From G963663365 sp963663365 (GTDB taxonomy: Bacteria > Hinthialibacterota > Hinthialibacteria > Hinthialibacterales > G963663365): a DNA stretch of 64,000 bases. The stretch covers positions 2,046,001-2,110,000 of the forward strand of contig CAXXIH010000008.1 of the NCBI GenBank assembly GCA_963663365.2. The letters run 5' to 3'. The translations under genes were made by a program, and so were the position numbers. The notes under the pieces were generated by a model. The model saw only the letters and a program-made list of their open reading frames with translations. It searched no databases and was not told the origin of the DNA. Of this stretch, positions 1 through 8,226 are shown in pieces (positions within the stretch are counted from its first letter, which is position 1; each line of letters starts with the position of its first letter).

Positions 1-404
1 GCGCATACTTTTCAATCTACAATCGTTAGGCTGTTAACATCCATTCCATATTCAATCCGGATGTGAAAATCGAAGGGCAAATGTCATAACCAAAGCGGCA
101 GGTAACAATTGTAAAAAGTTGTAAAACATTTCTGAGAACCCTGACAGCAGCAAACTTCGAATTCTACATTAAGGCTGAGAATTAAATCATTCTCAATCAT
201 GGGTTGGTCTTTTGCTTTAAGTAAAAGGCCGCTGGAATCCCAGTCCGGATTCGTTCTCCTTCAAGGACGGTAGCCCGTGATTCAATCCACATAGGAAATA
301 ACGGAATAGACATGGATTCATAGAAATCCCTGAATCCATCTGTCTCGTCATTAATCGTTCAATTGGGGTGTGCATGCAGAATGCACAACTATGGAGACAT
401 TAAG
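1..404. other. Non-coding leader region, nothing recognised
   Basis: This 404-base stretch at the left edge holds no open frame with coding character. I see no tRNA, repeat array or convincing hairpin. It may include the promoter of the small gene at 405 and the tail of a gene outside the window. Confidence 0.5.
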
Positions 405-578
405 ATGAAAACATCGTTGGAAAATATCAGAAGCCTTGCCGCACAAGCTCAGGGTGCGGTTGCAAATCTAAGCCACTTAGATGGCTCCGTACGCGAATCA
501 GCAGTCGCCATGGTTCGTGATGTTATCGGACGTATCGGGGCCGAAGCTGACTCCGGCATCTATAACGGTAAGAAATAA
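405..578 (+). CDS. Small hypothetical protein, 57 aa
   Basis: I do not recognise this protein. I chose the ATG at 405 because GGAG lies 8 bases upstream (393-396). An upstream in-frame start at 363 would add 14 residues with no ribosome-binding site. The product is a short, probably alpha-helical, soluble protein (MKTSLENIRSLAAQAQG at the N-terminus) with no signal peptide and no cysteine. The middle section, with alternating hydrophobic residues (VRESAVAMVRDVIGRIGAEA), reads as an amphipathic helix. It stands alone, with about 400 bases without genes on either side, so context gives no function. Small helical proteins of this kind include regulators and adaptor proteins, but nothing here settles that. 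Confidence 0.5.
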   Translation: MKTSLENIRSLAAQAQGAVANLSHLDGSVRESAVAMVRDVIGRIGAEADSGIYNGKK

Positions 579-987
579 CGCCAGACTGCTTCTCACGATC
601 ATTTGGAAATTTGAGAAAAATTCGGAATCTCCCGCGAATGTATAGTTCGCAACCCGACGCTTGAACAGCCCCTAATTTGTGGACTGACCTTGTGCTGTGC
701 GTGTTTTTGTAAACGCGAAAAGACAATATTTACGAAACGATATGCCAGGATGGTATATCTATGTAATTTAGGTTCTCAAATTCCTGCCCTATTAGTAATT
801 TTCATTTAATTCACTCATATTATTGACGATAACGCTAAGAAGGTCTTTCTCATGCAGAAAGTCGTCTTTCCATATGAAAATGACTTAAAACAGCAAAAAA
901 GGCACGATTCCAGCCAGCCCTAGCGCTAAACAGAAGGTTGGAAGATAATTTCGAGGTGGGTGTCACAGTTCGTTAGGGGTATAAAGG
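579..987. other. Intergenic region before the tandem cyclase gene
   Basis: About 409 bases with no supported gene. I see no strong stem-loop followed by a T-run. The right end carries the purine-rich AGGGG (975-979) and AAGG stretch that serves the next gene. The short reverse frame in this region lacks any ribosome-binding site and is judged spurious. Confidence 0.45.
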
Positions 988-2379
988 ATGATGTCTAACG
1001 GTTCCCGAGGTGGCGGAAGGTCAACAGGCGACCTTTCCGATATGCTTGCAAAAGCCATAGCGACCCAAGAACGGATCGAAAAAGATTATCGCGACCAGTA
1101 TGTAAAAAACTGGGCGGTAATGTTCGTCAATGTGTTTGACTCTGCAAAACCTCTTTACAAAGAAGGTGAAGATGTTGTCACGGCGACGATGGCGCAGTTC
1201 AGAACGATTACAACCTCTGTACTTCAAGCGCATCAAGCATGCTACATAGCACCCGGTGACGGACCCCAAGTTGTTGTCTGCTTCGATAATATGAAAGCGG
1301 CCGTACATTCTGCGATTGATGTGCAAAGAACTTTGGCAGTTTGGAATAAAACACGAGCGGGACTGCCTCAACTTATTCCCTCGATTGGTATCAAATACGG
1401 AGATGTAGTTTTTAAAGACGATATTTTGGAGCAATCCAATACGTGCAACATTGCCAAGCGAGTTGAAACTGAAGCAAGCCCCGGGCAGATCTATTTATCG
1501 GAGGAGGTCGCTGTACAAGTTGACAAAGAGGGCGACTATCCGGTCGAGTTTGTGAAATCAGCGTTTGTTAAGAATATTCCCGATGCCCAAAATATATTCG
1601 AGCTGCAATGGGAAGAAGTCGGCGCTATCCGTCCGGCGCGTACCGCTTCAGCGAGTCCATCTGCCCAGGCTACTCCAGCAGCGGGAGCGGCCAAACGTCC
1701 ATCAGCGACATCAACAAAACCGGCCCATCGAACAGCACAAGCTCTGGCGGAATCTCTGGGCGGAAATAAGGAAGTTATTGAAAACCAGGTAATTTTGGTG
1801 ATCGACGTTTGCGAATCGAGTAAGAAGTTTTATAAGCTCGGCGACCGCGCGGCAAACGAACTCATCCGCGATTATCGTAATGTTGTACATCCTGTCTGCA
1901 AAAAATACCGTTGCGCGGCCTGCGATTCGGTCGAAGGCGATATGGTCATCGCTGTATTTTCTGCATCAAAACCCAGCAAAGCCTTAGATGCCGCAGCGGA
2001 AATCCAACAAGTATTGCTAAAACGCAATCTTACTATGCCTGAAAACAAACGAGTCCGCGCCGCTGTGGGTCTCCATTTGGGTGAAGTCAAGCGGCAGGGG
2101 AACAAGTTTGTAAAAGGCCGCGCGCTTCAAAATGCCAAAGCGCTGCAGGGTGCAGCGGTCGATGACGAGATTTTGGTTTCCGGCGATTTATACGACGGAC
2201 TGGTCGATCAAATTCAATACGACATCCGCTACGAAAAGGAATGCAAATTCAAAGATACGCCGGATCCCATTACGGTTTATAAATTCCACTGGCACGGCGA
2301 CCAAGGCAGCCAATCGACTCTTGAGCAACGCAAGTTACAGGTTGGACTGCAAAACGCTTTGCGAGCCCGAAAACAGTAG
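988..2379 (+). CDS. Tandem class III nucleotidyl cyclase-homology protein
   Basis: A 463-residue soluble protein with two class III adenylate/guanylate cyclase homology domains, about residues 40-205 and 265-425. They are joined by an Ala/Ser/Pro-rich linker (about 215-250). No signal peptide or membrane segment is seen. Domain 1 has Asn48 where the first metal-binding Asp should be, but keeps Asp91 (GDG) and the transition-state Asn154 and Arg158 (NIAKR). Domain 2 keeps both metal ligands, Asp273 and Asp318, but has Gln381 and Ala385 where Asn and Arg belong. Known family biology places the active site at a dimer interface with metals from one chain and Asn/Arg from the other, so one complete site could form between the two domains. 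The substrate is unclear, because the usual adenine-selecting Lys and Asp are not evident. It could also be a catalytically dead nucleotide sensor. The start could equally be the second ATG at 991. Confidence 0.8.
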   Translation: MMSNGSRGGGRSTGDLSDMLAKAIATQERIEKDYRDQYVKNWAVMFVNVFDSAKPLYKEGEDVVTATMAQFRTITTSVLQAHQACYIAPGDGPQVVVCFDNMKAAVHSAIDVQRTLAVWNKTRAGLPQLIPSIGIKYGDVVFKDDILEQSNTCNIAKRVETEASPGQIYLSEEVAVQVDKEGDYPVEFVKSAFVKNIPDAQNIFELQWEEVGAIRPARTASASPSAQATPAAGAAKRPSATSTKPAHRTAQALAESLGGNKEVIENQVILVIDVCESSKKFYKLGDRAANELIRDYRNVVHPVCKKYRCAACDSVEGDMVIAVFSASKPSKALDAAAEIQQVLLKRNLTMPENKRVRAAVGLHLGEVKRQGNKFVKGRALQNAKALQGAAVDDEILVSGDLYDGLVDQIQYDIRYEKECKFKDTPDPITVYKFHWHGDQGSQSTLEQRKLQVGLQNALRARKQ

Positions 2380-2479
2380 TTTTTCCTCATAGGCTACCTC
2401 CGAATTTTCATACTATCTATCTCTATTTATTCGTTTTATCATGCCTTTAAATGCTTCGATGAAGTAATTTCGGGGGTTT

Positions 2480-4708
2480 ATGATGAACAATGCTGCAATT
2501 CGACTTTTCCTAGTCTCATCGTCCATTTTCCTATTCGGGATTGTTCAAGATATTTCCGGTGATCAGCTTAAGGAAATCGAACTCGGGCCGGATACACACA
2601 TAAAAAATATCCAAGAACCATTCGATTATTTTTCCAATAATTGGACCGTCATTGCTCTCAAAGACTACGAACGCGGAACACGGGTGACGCCGGAAGGCGC
2701 ATGGATTTTGGACGATGGCGTTGTGTGCAAACCGTTCATCGGTCCTGATAAGTCTTTTCTAAATGCACAAGTCAGCCGGACCTTGGCAAACGGCCATCTT
2801 CCAATCGTGCTGTTTGACTTCGTTTTGAATCACGAACTTCATTACACAATAGAAATGTTCGCCATCCCTTGGATACGGGATTGGCGTGCGGCTTATGAAG
2901 GACCCAATAGGGAGAATTATATCAACTGGATGCAGATTACGATTGAGAATCCAAGAAGCGCCAATGCCATCGCCACATGGGGATGGAAATGGGAACCGCT
3001 GGAAAGTATTCAATGCAGGAAATTATTTGAGAATCGCCATGCAATTTATGGAGGCGGCGCATTACGCGGTGTGCTTCAAATCCCCAATGATACAACAATC
3101 ACGGCGCAGGATGATGCATTGCAGTTGGATATCCGGTTACGTCCCCAGGGGAGCGCAACGATTGATGTTGCCATTCCCTTTCAAAGCATCAGCCGTTTCC
3201 AAAATGCGGCTGCAAGCGAGTTGGCTTTGCTGGATTATGAAACATGGCGTGAACGAACCGAATCGTTTTGGGAAGTGCTTTTGGAGCGCGGTGCACAGCT
3301 TTCTGTTCCCGAAAGCAAAGTCCAAGAAACCTATCTGGCATCCCTGGTTTATCAATTCATAACGCGTGATCACAATGAAGTGCATCCGGGAGAAGGATTT
3401 TACGATACATACTATATTCGCGATGCCGCGTATCAGGCGATTTCATTAGCCTATGCAGGATTCCTCGATGAATGCGCAGAAGGGCTGGAGCCAATCAAGC
3501 GCTATCAACAGGAAAGCGGCCAGTTAATGAGTCAAAAGGGGCAATTTGACGCCAATGGATATGGCGTGTGGGCGCCGGTTGAATATTACCGACTGACACA
3601 AGACCGGGATTGGCTGGAAGCGTGGTATCCCATTTTAGAGAAGGCGGTTGATTTTACACGTACCATGCGGCGTACCGAAACCGATCCGAGTTCCCCCTAT
3701 TACGGCGTTCTGCCCAGGGCTTTGGCGGATGGCGAGTATCTTTGGGATGGCTCGTGCCACATTTTGGGATATGACTGGTGGAATCTCAGAGCCGTGCAGT
3801 CTCTTGCTTATGCGGCGGAGGTTTTAGGAAAAACGGGCAAAGCAAGCGAATTGCAGAAAGAATTTGAAGACTACCGTGGGTGCATTTTGAAAGCCCTGGA
3901 TAAAACAGGCTTGGAATTCATTCCGCCAAGTTACGAAAAGAAAGGTACGCATTGGGGGAATCTGGAAGTTATTTTCCCGACGCAACTTATAGACAAAAAC
4001 GATACGCGGGTCGGCGCCACTTTGCATGAAGTCCGCGACAACTTCGGCGGCGGTTTTGTGGAGGGGATCATTCAATGGCGCCCATCCATCTTTGCCATTC
4101 ATCCCTACATGTCCCAGTTTGTGACCAATTCATTCATCATTCGCGGCGAGTATGAAGAGGCGGTCGATGGCTTCTATTCATTTCTGTTGCATACAACCGC
4201 TACGCATGGATTCCCGGAGGGCATCTATTACAAAAAACGGGAAGCATGGTCGGACACGTTGCCGCATACGTGGGCGGCGGCGTTGTATGTCATTACCCTG
4301 CGGAACATGCTAATTCGTGAAGAAGGCGAAACGCTGCATTTGTTGTCGGCGGTTCCGGGTTCATGGCTGGAACCGGGACAGCGGATCCGCTTCCATCGTG
4401 TGCCGACTCATTTCGGGGAGATGGGATTGGAAACCGTGGCCGAAAACGAACGTATTCGCATTCAGATTCACACACCATCCCGGAACAAACCGGAAACGGT
4501 AGCAGTGCATTTGCCGCCACATTTGGAAATCCTGTCTGCATCCTGCGGAGAAAAATCCCTGGAGATCGCATCGCCGGGCGTTGTACAGATGCCGGGTGAA
4601 GATATGGACGAAACCGTGTCACTTACACTGGACGTGCAGCGAAAGGATGCGCCAATTCAAACCTTTGAATCGACGGTGGCTGCCTATCTCAAAGGTTTAG
4701 AACAATAG
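2480..4708 (+). CDS. Secreted six-hairpin glycosidase-like protein
   Basis: A 742-residue protein starting with a signal peptide (hydrophobic stretch about residues 8-24). The start is one of two adjacent ATG codons behind a GGGGG stretch. Residues about 290-620 have the character of an (alpha/alpha)6 barrel: repeated helix pairs with Trp/Tyr-rich loops such as YDTYYIRDAAYQAISLAYAG, GVWAPVEYYRL and DGSCHILGYDWWNLRAV. Such barrels occur in the six-hairpin glycosidase superfamily (trehalase, glucoamylase, amylo-alpha-1,6-glucosidase and GH63/GH78 relatives). The N-terminal third is probably a beta-sandwich, and a small C-terminal beta domain follows. The export signal places it outside the cytoplasm, where it would cleave an oligosaccharide or polysaccharide. 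I cannot assign the catalytic acids or the substrate. It stands alone. Confidence 0.7.
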   Translation: MMNNAAIRLFLVSSSIFLFGIVQDISGDQLKEIELGPDTHIKNIQEPFDYFSNNWTVIALKDYERGTRVTPEGAWILDDGVVCKPFIGPDKSFLNAQVSRTLANGHLPIVLFDFVLNHELHYTIEMFAIPWIRDWRAAYEGPNRENYINWMQITIENPRSANAIATWGWKWEPLESIQCRKLFENRHAIYGGGALRGVLQIPNDTTITAQDDALQLDIRLRPQGSATIDVAIPFQSISRFQNAAASELALLDYETWRERTESFWEVLLERGAQLSVPESKVQETYLASLVYQFITRDHNEVHPGEGFYDTYYIRDAAYQAISLAYAGFLDECAEGLEPIKRYQQESGQLMSQKGQFDANGYGVWAPVEYYRLTQDRDWLEAWYPILEKAVDFTRTMRRTETDPSSPYYGVLPRALADGEYLWDGSCHILGYDWWNLRAVQSLAYAAEVLGKTGKASELQKEFEDYRGCILKALDKTGLEFIPPSYEKKGTHWGNLEVIFPTQLIDKNDTRVGATLHEVRDNFGGGFVEGIIQWRPSIFAIHPYMSQFVTNSFIIRGEYEEAVDGFYSFLLHTTATHGFPEGIYYKKREAWSDTLPHTWAAALYVITLRNMLIREEGETLHLLSAVPGSWLEPGQRIRFHRVPTHFGEMGLETVAENERIRIQIHTPSRNKPETVAVHLPPHLEILSASCGEKSLEIASPGVVQMPGEDMDETVSLTLDVQRKDAPIQTFESTVAAYLKGLEQ

Positions 4709-4923
4709 ACAGTCATCCGCCGCATTAAGGCGATAAGTAGCCATAGAACGGGAGAATTCACATAGAGCAGACGCTTGAACATTCTTTGCGGGCAGTTCAA
4801 CTGGCTGATTTTCAATGAGTTGGGCTGATTGGCGGTCTTGCGCTTGATGTAGACCGGCCATACGGCTATCTTGCCTATCGCTTTGCCGGTCCACCTGTGT
4901 TCAAAAGGGCCGGTACGTTCTTT

Positions 4924-4996
<73 letters not shown>

Positions 4997-5006
4997 CTTT
5001 TTGTCA

Positions 5007-5041
5007 CCCCCTTGTCACACATAGACAGAGGGGGCTTTTTT
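5007..5041 (+). terminator. Intrinsic terminator after tRNA-Ala
   Basis: CCCCCT (5007-5012) and TGTC (5013-5016) pair with GACA (5024-5027) and AGGGGG (5029-5034), with one bulged G. The stem is followed by CTTTTTTA. It starts 10 bases after the tRNA end, which fits tRNA transcript termination. Confidence 0.85.
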
Positions 5042-5162
5042 ATGCCTAACGGTGACGGAACATTGCTCATGTTGGGATGAAAGAAACCCCCATCTGAAAG
5101 AGTCCATTTCAATTGAGCAATGAGAGATTCGATATCTTGAGATCACAATCTACGAGTTTAAG

Positions 5163-6341
5163 TCATGCGCGCAGTGAGCGGAAGAATTCCGGCAGGTGAT
5201 TCCATCCAATTGCTTGACCGCTTTTCCGGTCTTGCCTCTCGCAACCGCCATAGATCAAACAACCCGATTCTGTTTGCGTTCCTGTTAATTTTCGCCAGTA
5301 TTCGAATCCCTTGAACATCGATGTACGTATTGTTTCGCCGGATTTAATTTCGATAGGAATAAGGTCGCGCACAGTCTCGACTAGATAGTCGATTTCATGA
5401 CCATGGCGGTCCCGCCAAAAGAAACCATGGCCGGAAAGCCCAGCCAACCATCTTGCCTTAACAAACTCGGAAATGATAAAGGATTCGAAAATACTTCCGC
5501 GAAGGTAATGCTGTTGAAGCTGTGCCGGTTCCTGCAATCCAAGCAAGGCGCAAAGCAAACCTGTATCGTAAAAATAGAGTTTCGGCTGTTTCACAATTCG
5601 CTTGTTGAAATTCTTATGATAAGGATATAGTCGAAACACCAGATAACTGGCTTCAAGCACAGACATCCAATCGCCTGCCGTGTTGTGACTGATTCCGCAC
5701 TCTCCCGCCAAGCCATTCAGGTTCAATAGCTGCCCTGCTCTTCCCGCACACAGGCTCAGGAATTTTTGAAACAAGGCTAGATCCGTAACTTTGCGCACAC
5801 TTCTCACGTCACGCTCGATATAGGTCTGGATGTAATCCATATACCATGAATGAGGATCGTGATTCCTATCATAAACAGGAGGATACGTACCGCTGAATAG
5901 GCAAATGTCTAAATCCTTATGCGCGTATGGAGAAGATTGAATTTCAGCGATTGAAAAAGGCAGGAGCCTGAAAACCGCGACACGTCCCGCCAACGATTGA
6001 CTGATTCGCTCCAGAAGCAAGAAGTTCTGTGAGCCGGTCAAAATGAACCGCCCAGGTTTGCGCGTACGATCAACAATGACTTGAATATACGAGAATAGAT
6101 CAGGCACGCGCTGCACTTCGTCAAGAATCACTCCTTGCTCAAAGGCCCCCAAGAATCGATTGGGATCTTCTTGAGCCTGCTCGCGGTAATCCGGGCGTTC
6201 AAGCGATAGATAGGTGTAATCGGGGAAAAGCATTTGCGCGAGCGTGGTCTTGCCGGATTGCCTTGGTCCGGTGATGGATACAACCGGGTACTTTTCGGCC
6301 TTATGCCGTACCAATGCTGCAATCTCGCGGTTAATAAGCAT
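5163..6341 (-). CDS. AAA_14/DUF4143 family ATPase
   Basis: A 392-residue protein with the layout of the AAA_14 plus DUF4143 family. The N-terminal P-loop is at about residues 25-33 (GPRQSGKTT), the Walker B-like VILDEVQRVP follows, and the sensor-like FILTGSQNF lies near residue 120. The C-terminal half has the nuclease-fold-like DUF4143 features (YFYDTGLLCALLG, RGSIFESFIISEFVKARW, HEIDYLVE). Family members are common in accessory genome regions, and their function is mostly unproven. It has been suggested to involve nucleic-acid or toxin-like activity. The gene is monocistronic, and a perfect 14-bp palindrome sits 21 bases upstream of its ATG, which suggests tight regulation. No signal peptide or membrane segment is seen, so it should be cytoplasmic. 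Confidence 0.9.
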   Translation of the reverse strand: MLINREIAALVRHKAEKYPVVSITGPRQSGKTTLAQMLFPDYTYLSLERPDYREQAQEDPNRFLGAFEQGVILDEVQRVPDLFSYIQVIVDRTRKPGRFILTGSQNFLLLERISQSLAGRVAVFRLLPFSIAEIQSSPYAHKDLDICLFSGTYPPVYDRNHDPHSWYMDYIQTYIERDVRSVRKVTDLALFQKFLSLCAGRAGQLLNLNGLAGECGISHNTAGDWMSVLEASYLVFRLYPYHKNFNKRIVKQPKLYFYDTGLLCALLGLQEPAQLQQHYLRGSIFESFIISEFVKARWLAGLSGHGFFWRDRHGHEIDYLVETVRDLIPIEIKSGETIRTSMFKGFEYWRKLTGTQTESGCLIYGGCERQDRKSGQAIGWNHLPEFFRSLRA

Positions 6342-6362
6342 AGGTTGATGTTAGCAGAAGAT

Positions 6363-6395
6363 GGACAATATTTCAATCTATTTGAAATATTGTCC
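6363..6395. promoter_or_regulatory. Perfect palindrome upstream of the AAA_14 ATPase
   Basis: The arms GGACAATATTTCAA (6363-6376) and TTGAAATATTGTCC (6382-6395) are exact reverse complements separated by TCTAT. The site lies just upstream of the minus-strand start at 6341. It fits an operator for a dimeric repressor, or autoregulation. It could also fold as a hairpin in the 5' leader. Confidence 0.6.
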
Positions 6396-6486
6396 AAAAT
6401 ATTGGGCTATCCCGTACAATTTCGTCATCATTAGTAGTCATATTGCGCTGAGACACATAACTGCCGAGGCTAGCGCCGACATCCCT

Positions 6487-6516
6487 TTGACATACATGCC
6501 GCTCGGCATGTATATA
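6487..6516 (+). promoter_or_regulatory. Putative promoter with dyad operator in its spacer
   Basis: TTGACA (6487-6492) and TATATA (6511-6516) are separated by 18 bases. A perfect 10-bp inverted repeat, ATACATGCCG / CGGCATGTAT (6492-6513), spans the spacer and overlaps both hexamers. The arrangement resembles operators that control promoter geometry (MerR type) or block polymerase. The promoter would drive the pentapeptide-repeat gene starting at 6565. The core ATGCCGCTCGGCAT recurs with one change at 14414-14427. Confidence 0.55.
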
Positions 6517-6564
6517 TAACTTCACTATTCGGGTAGACTAATAAAAAGGTGTGTTGTAATAGCT

Positions 6565-8079
6565 ATGCGTAGATGTTTTTGGGGATACCTTCTGCTCTCG
6601 CTTTGCGGGGCGAGTTGGTGCGCGAGTGATGTTGCCATCAATTCAGTAGCTGCGACACAGACCTTTTCGGAGACTACTAAGGAAATCACCCAACCTGATA
6701 GCAGCACTGATCATCCGGAAGCCCAACGTCATGAGGAATCCGAAGCCGAACGTTGGGAGCGAATGTATATCGAGGAGAAACTGAGAAACACGCTGTCTTG
6801 GAAAGTGGTTGCAGGTGTATTTTTCGCTCTTCTCATTGAAGGCTGGTGCGTGATTGCTTTCATAAGAAGCGTACGAGAACGCGAATTAGCCTCGTATCGT
6901 AAAGGGCTGTTTGATGAAGATCCAAACATACGATTTGCATCGGCCATAGGCCTTGCGAAATACCCACATGAGGCAATTTGGTTGGTAAATCGATGGCCAA
7001 TAGAGAACAAACTTCTGGAGAGAGCAGAAACAGAATACAGTGAAAATAATACACAAAAACAAAATGGGCATGCGCGTGGAAGAGAAATCGAAATTCGTAT
7101 TGACAAACACCGGCAGGTTAAGCAGGCAATTTATGATGCGCTTGGCACGATGGTACAGCAGTTTGGATGGGATTTGAAACGTATTGAAAGGCGTTGGCTA
7201 AATACAGAACAGTACGAAGAAGAAAGGTGCAGAATACTCCAATACATGTCAAAGATAGGTTTACCTGTAATGGATATTTGTGGTTTTGTGTCCGTCTATT
7301 ACTGGCTACCAAGAATAGCCAGGGGCCCACGTTTGGACCGACGGAAGATTACTGGAGATATTGGATCGATCACCCTAGCTCGCAGCTATCTTTACAGAAG
7401 TGACATGAGTCACGCAATGCTGAGAGGTTCGGGTCTATGGTCTTCTAATCTACAAAAGGCGGCCCTCATGAATTCAAATTTAGAGGAGGCAAACCTAAAT
7501 TTTTCAAATCTGCAAGAAGCGATTTTAAGCGATGCAAATCTGCGGGGGATAAGCTTAATGTCGGCAAATTTGAAAGAGGCGGACCTTTTCAATGCAGATA
7601 TGCAAAAGGCAGACATAAGGTTTGCAGATATGCGAGAGGCATGCTTAGGATCGGCGAATCTGCAAGAGGCAGATATGGGGGGGGCAAATCTGCAACAGGC
7701 ATACCTTGAATCGGCGAATCTGCAAGAGGCAGTGTTGTGGATGGCAAATCTGCGAATGGTAAATTTAGATTTTGCGAACTTGCAGAAAGCACACCTGGGG
7801 GAAGCATATCTACAAAATGCAAGTTTGGAGTGGACTGATCTGCGAGGTGCAACCCTTCGAGGTGTGAATCTTAAAGAGACGAATCTTAAAAAGACGAATC
7901 TGAGTGGGGCAAATCTGCAGGACATTCAAAAGTGGGAGAAATCAACAGTCCGGGGAGCAAATATCACGGGTGTGGTAAACGCCCCGCCGGGTTTTATTGA
8001 ATGGGCGATTGCGAACGGGGCGATTGATGAGAATCGTAGCGAAGAAGTTCCGGCCAAAGACAGTCAACACCAAGACTGA
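6565..8079 (+). CDS. Membrane-anchored pentapeptide-repeat protein
   Basis: A 504-residue protein. Residues 1-20 form a signal peptide or first membrane segment, and a second hydrophobic helix lies at about 79-103 (VVAGVFFALLIEGWCVIAF). A segment near residues 110-130 (DEDPNIRFASAIGLAKYP) looks like one HEAT-type helix pair. From about residue 275 to 452 the chain is almost uninterrupted pentapeptide repeat of the A(N/D)LXX type, for example SANLQEADMGGANLQQ, predicted to form a right-handed quadrilateral beta-helix. The underlying DNA repeats with a period of about 30 bases, which also creates a long meaningless reverse frame. Pentapeptide proteins can act as DNA mimics or scaffolds, but the membrane anchor argues for a scaffold here. 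The putative promoter with a dyad lies just upstream. Confidence 0.85.
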   Translation: MRRCFWGYLLLSLCGASWCASDVAINSVAATQTFSETTKEITQPDSSTDHPEAQRHEESEAERWERMYIEEKLRNTLSWKVVAGVFFALLIEGWCVIAFIRSVRERELASYRKGLFDEDPNIRFASAIGLAKYPHEAIWLVNRWPIENKLLERAETEYSENNTQKQNGHARGREIEIRIDKHRQVKQAIYDALGTMVQQFGWDLKRIERRWLNTEQYEEERCRILQYMSKIGLPVMDICGFVSVYYWLPRIARGPRLDRRKITGDIGSITLARSYLYRSDMSHAMLRGSGLWSSNLQKAALMNSNLEEANLNFSNLQEAILSDANLRGISLMSANLKEADLFNADMQKADIRFADMREACLGSANLQEADMGGANLQQAYLESANLQEAVLWMANLRMVNLDFANLQKAHLGEAYLQNASLEWTDLRGATLRGVNLKETNLKKTNLSGANLQDIQKWEKSTVRGANITGVVNAPPGFIEWAIANGAIDENRSEEVPAKDSQHQD

Positions 8080-8226
8080 ACGTGTGAAGATGCAGTTCCC
8101 TCCCCCCGGTTTTCTCAAATCCATCTTAATCCGCATTTCTGCTATGGTATTGGGCGATCAAGAACCGTCTTGCGTTGTCCTAGTTGTCAATATGTAAAAA
8201 GCAGGGATGGTAGAGGAGTCGAACCC

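Noticed and set aside
4709..4923. Possible transposase remnant upstream of tRNA-Ala
   Set aside because: Short frames on the minus strand gave no recognisable transposase motif and no terminal repeats were seen.
7410..7925. Long minus-strand frame rich in RFA/RFV repeats
   Set aside because: It is the reverse reading of the pentapeptide repeats, with no ribosome-binding site and biased composition.
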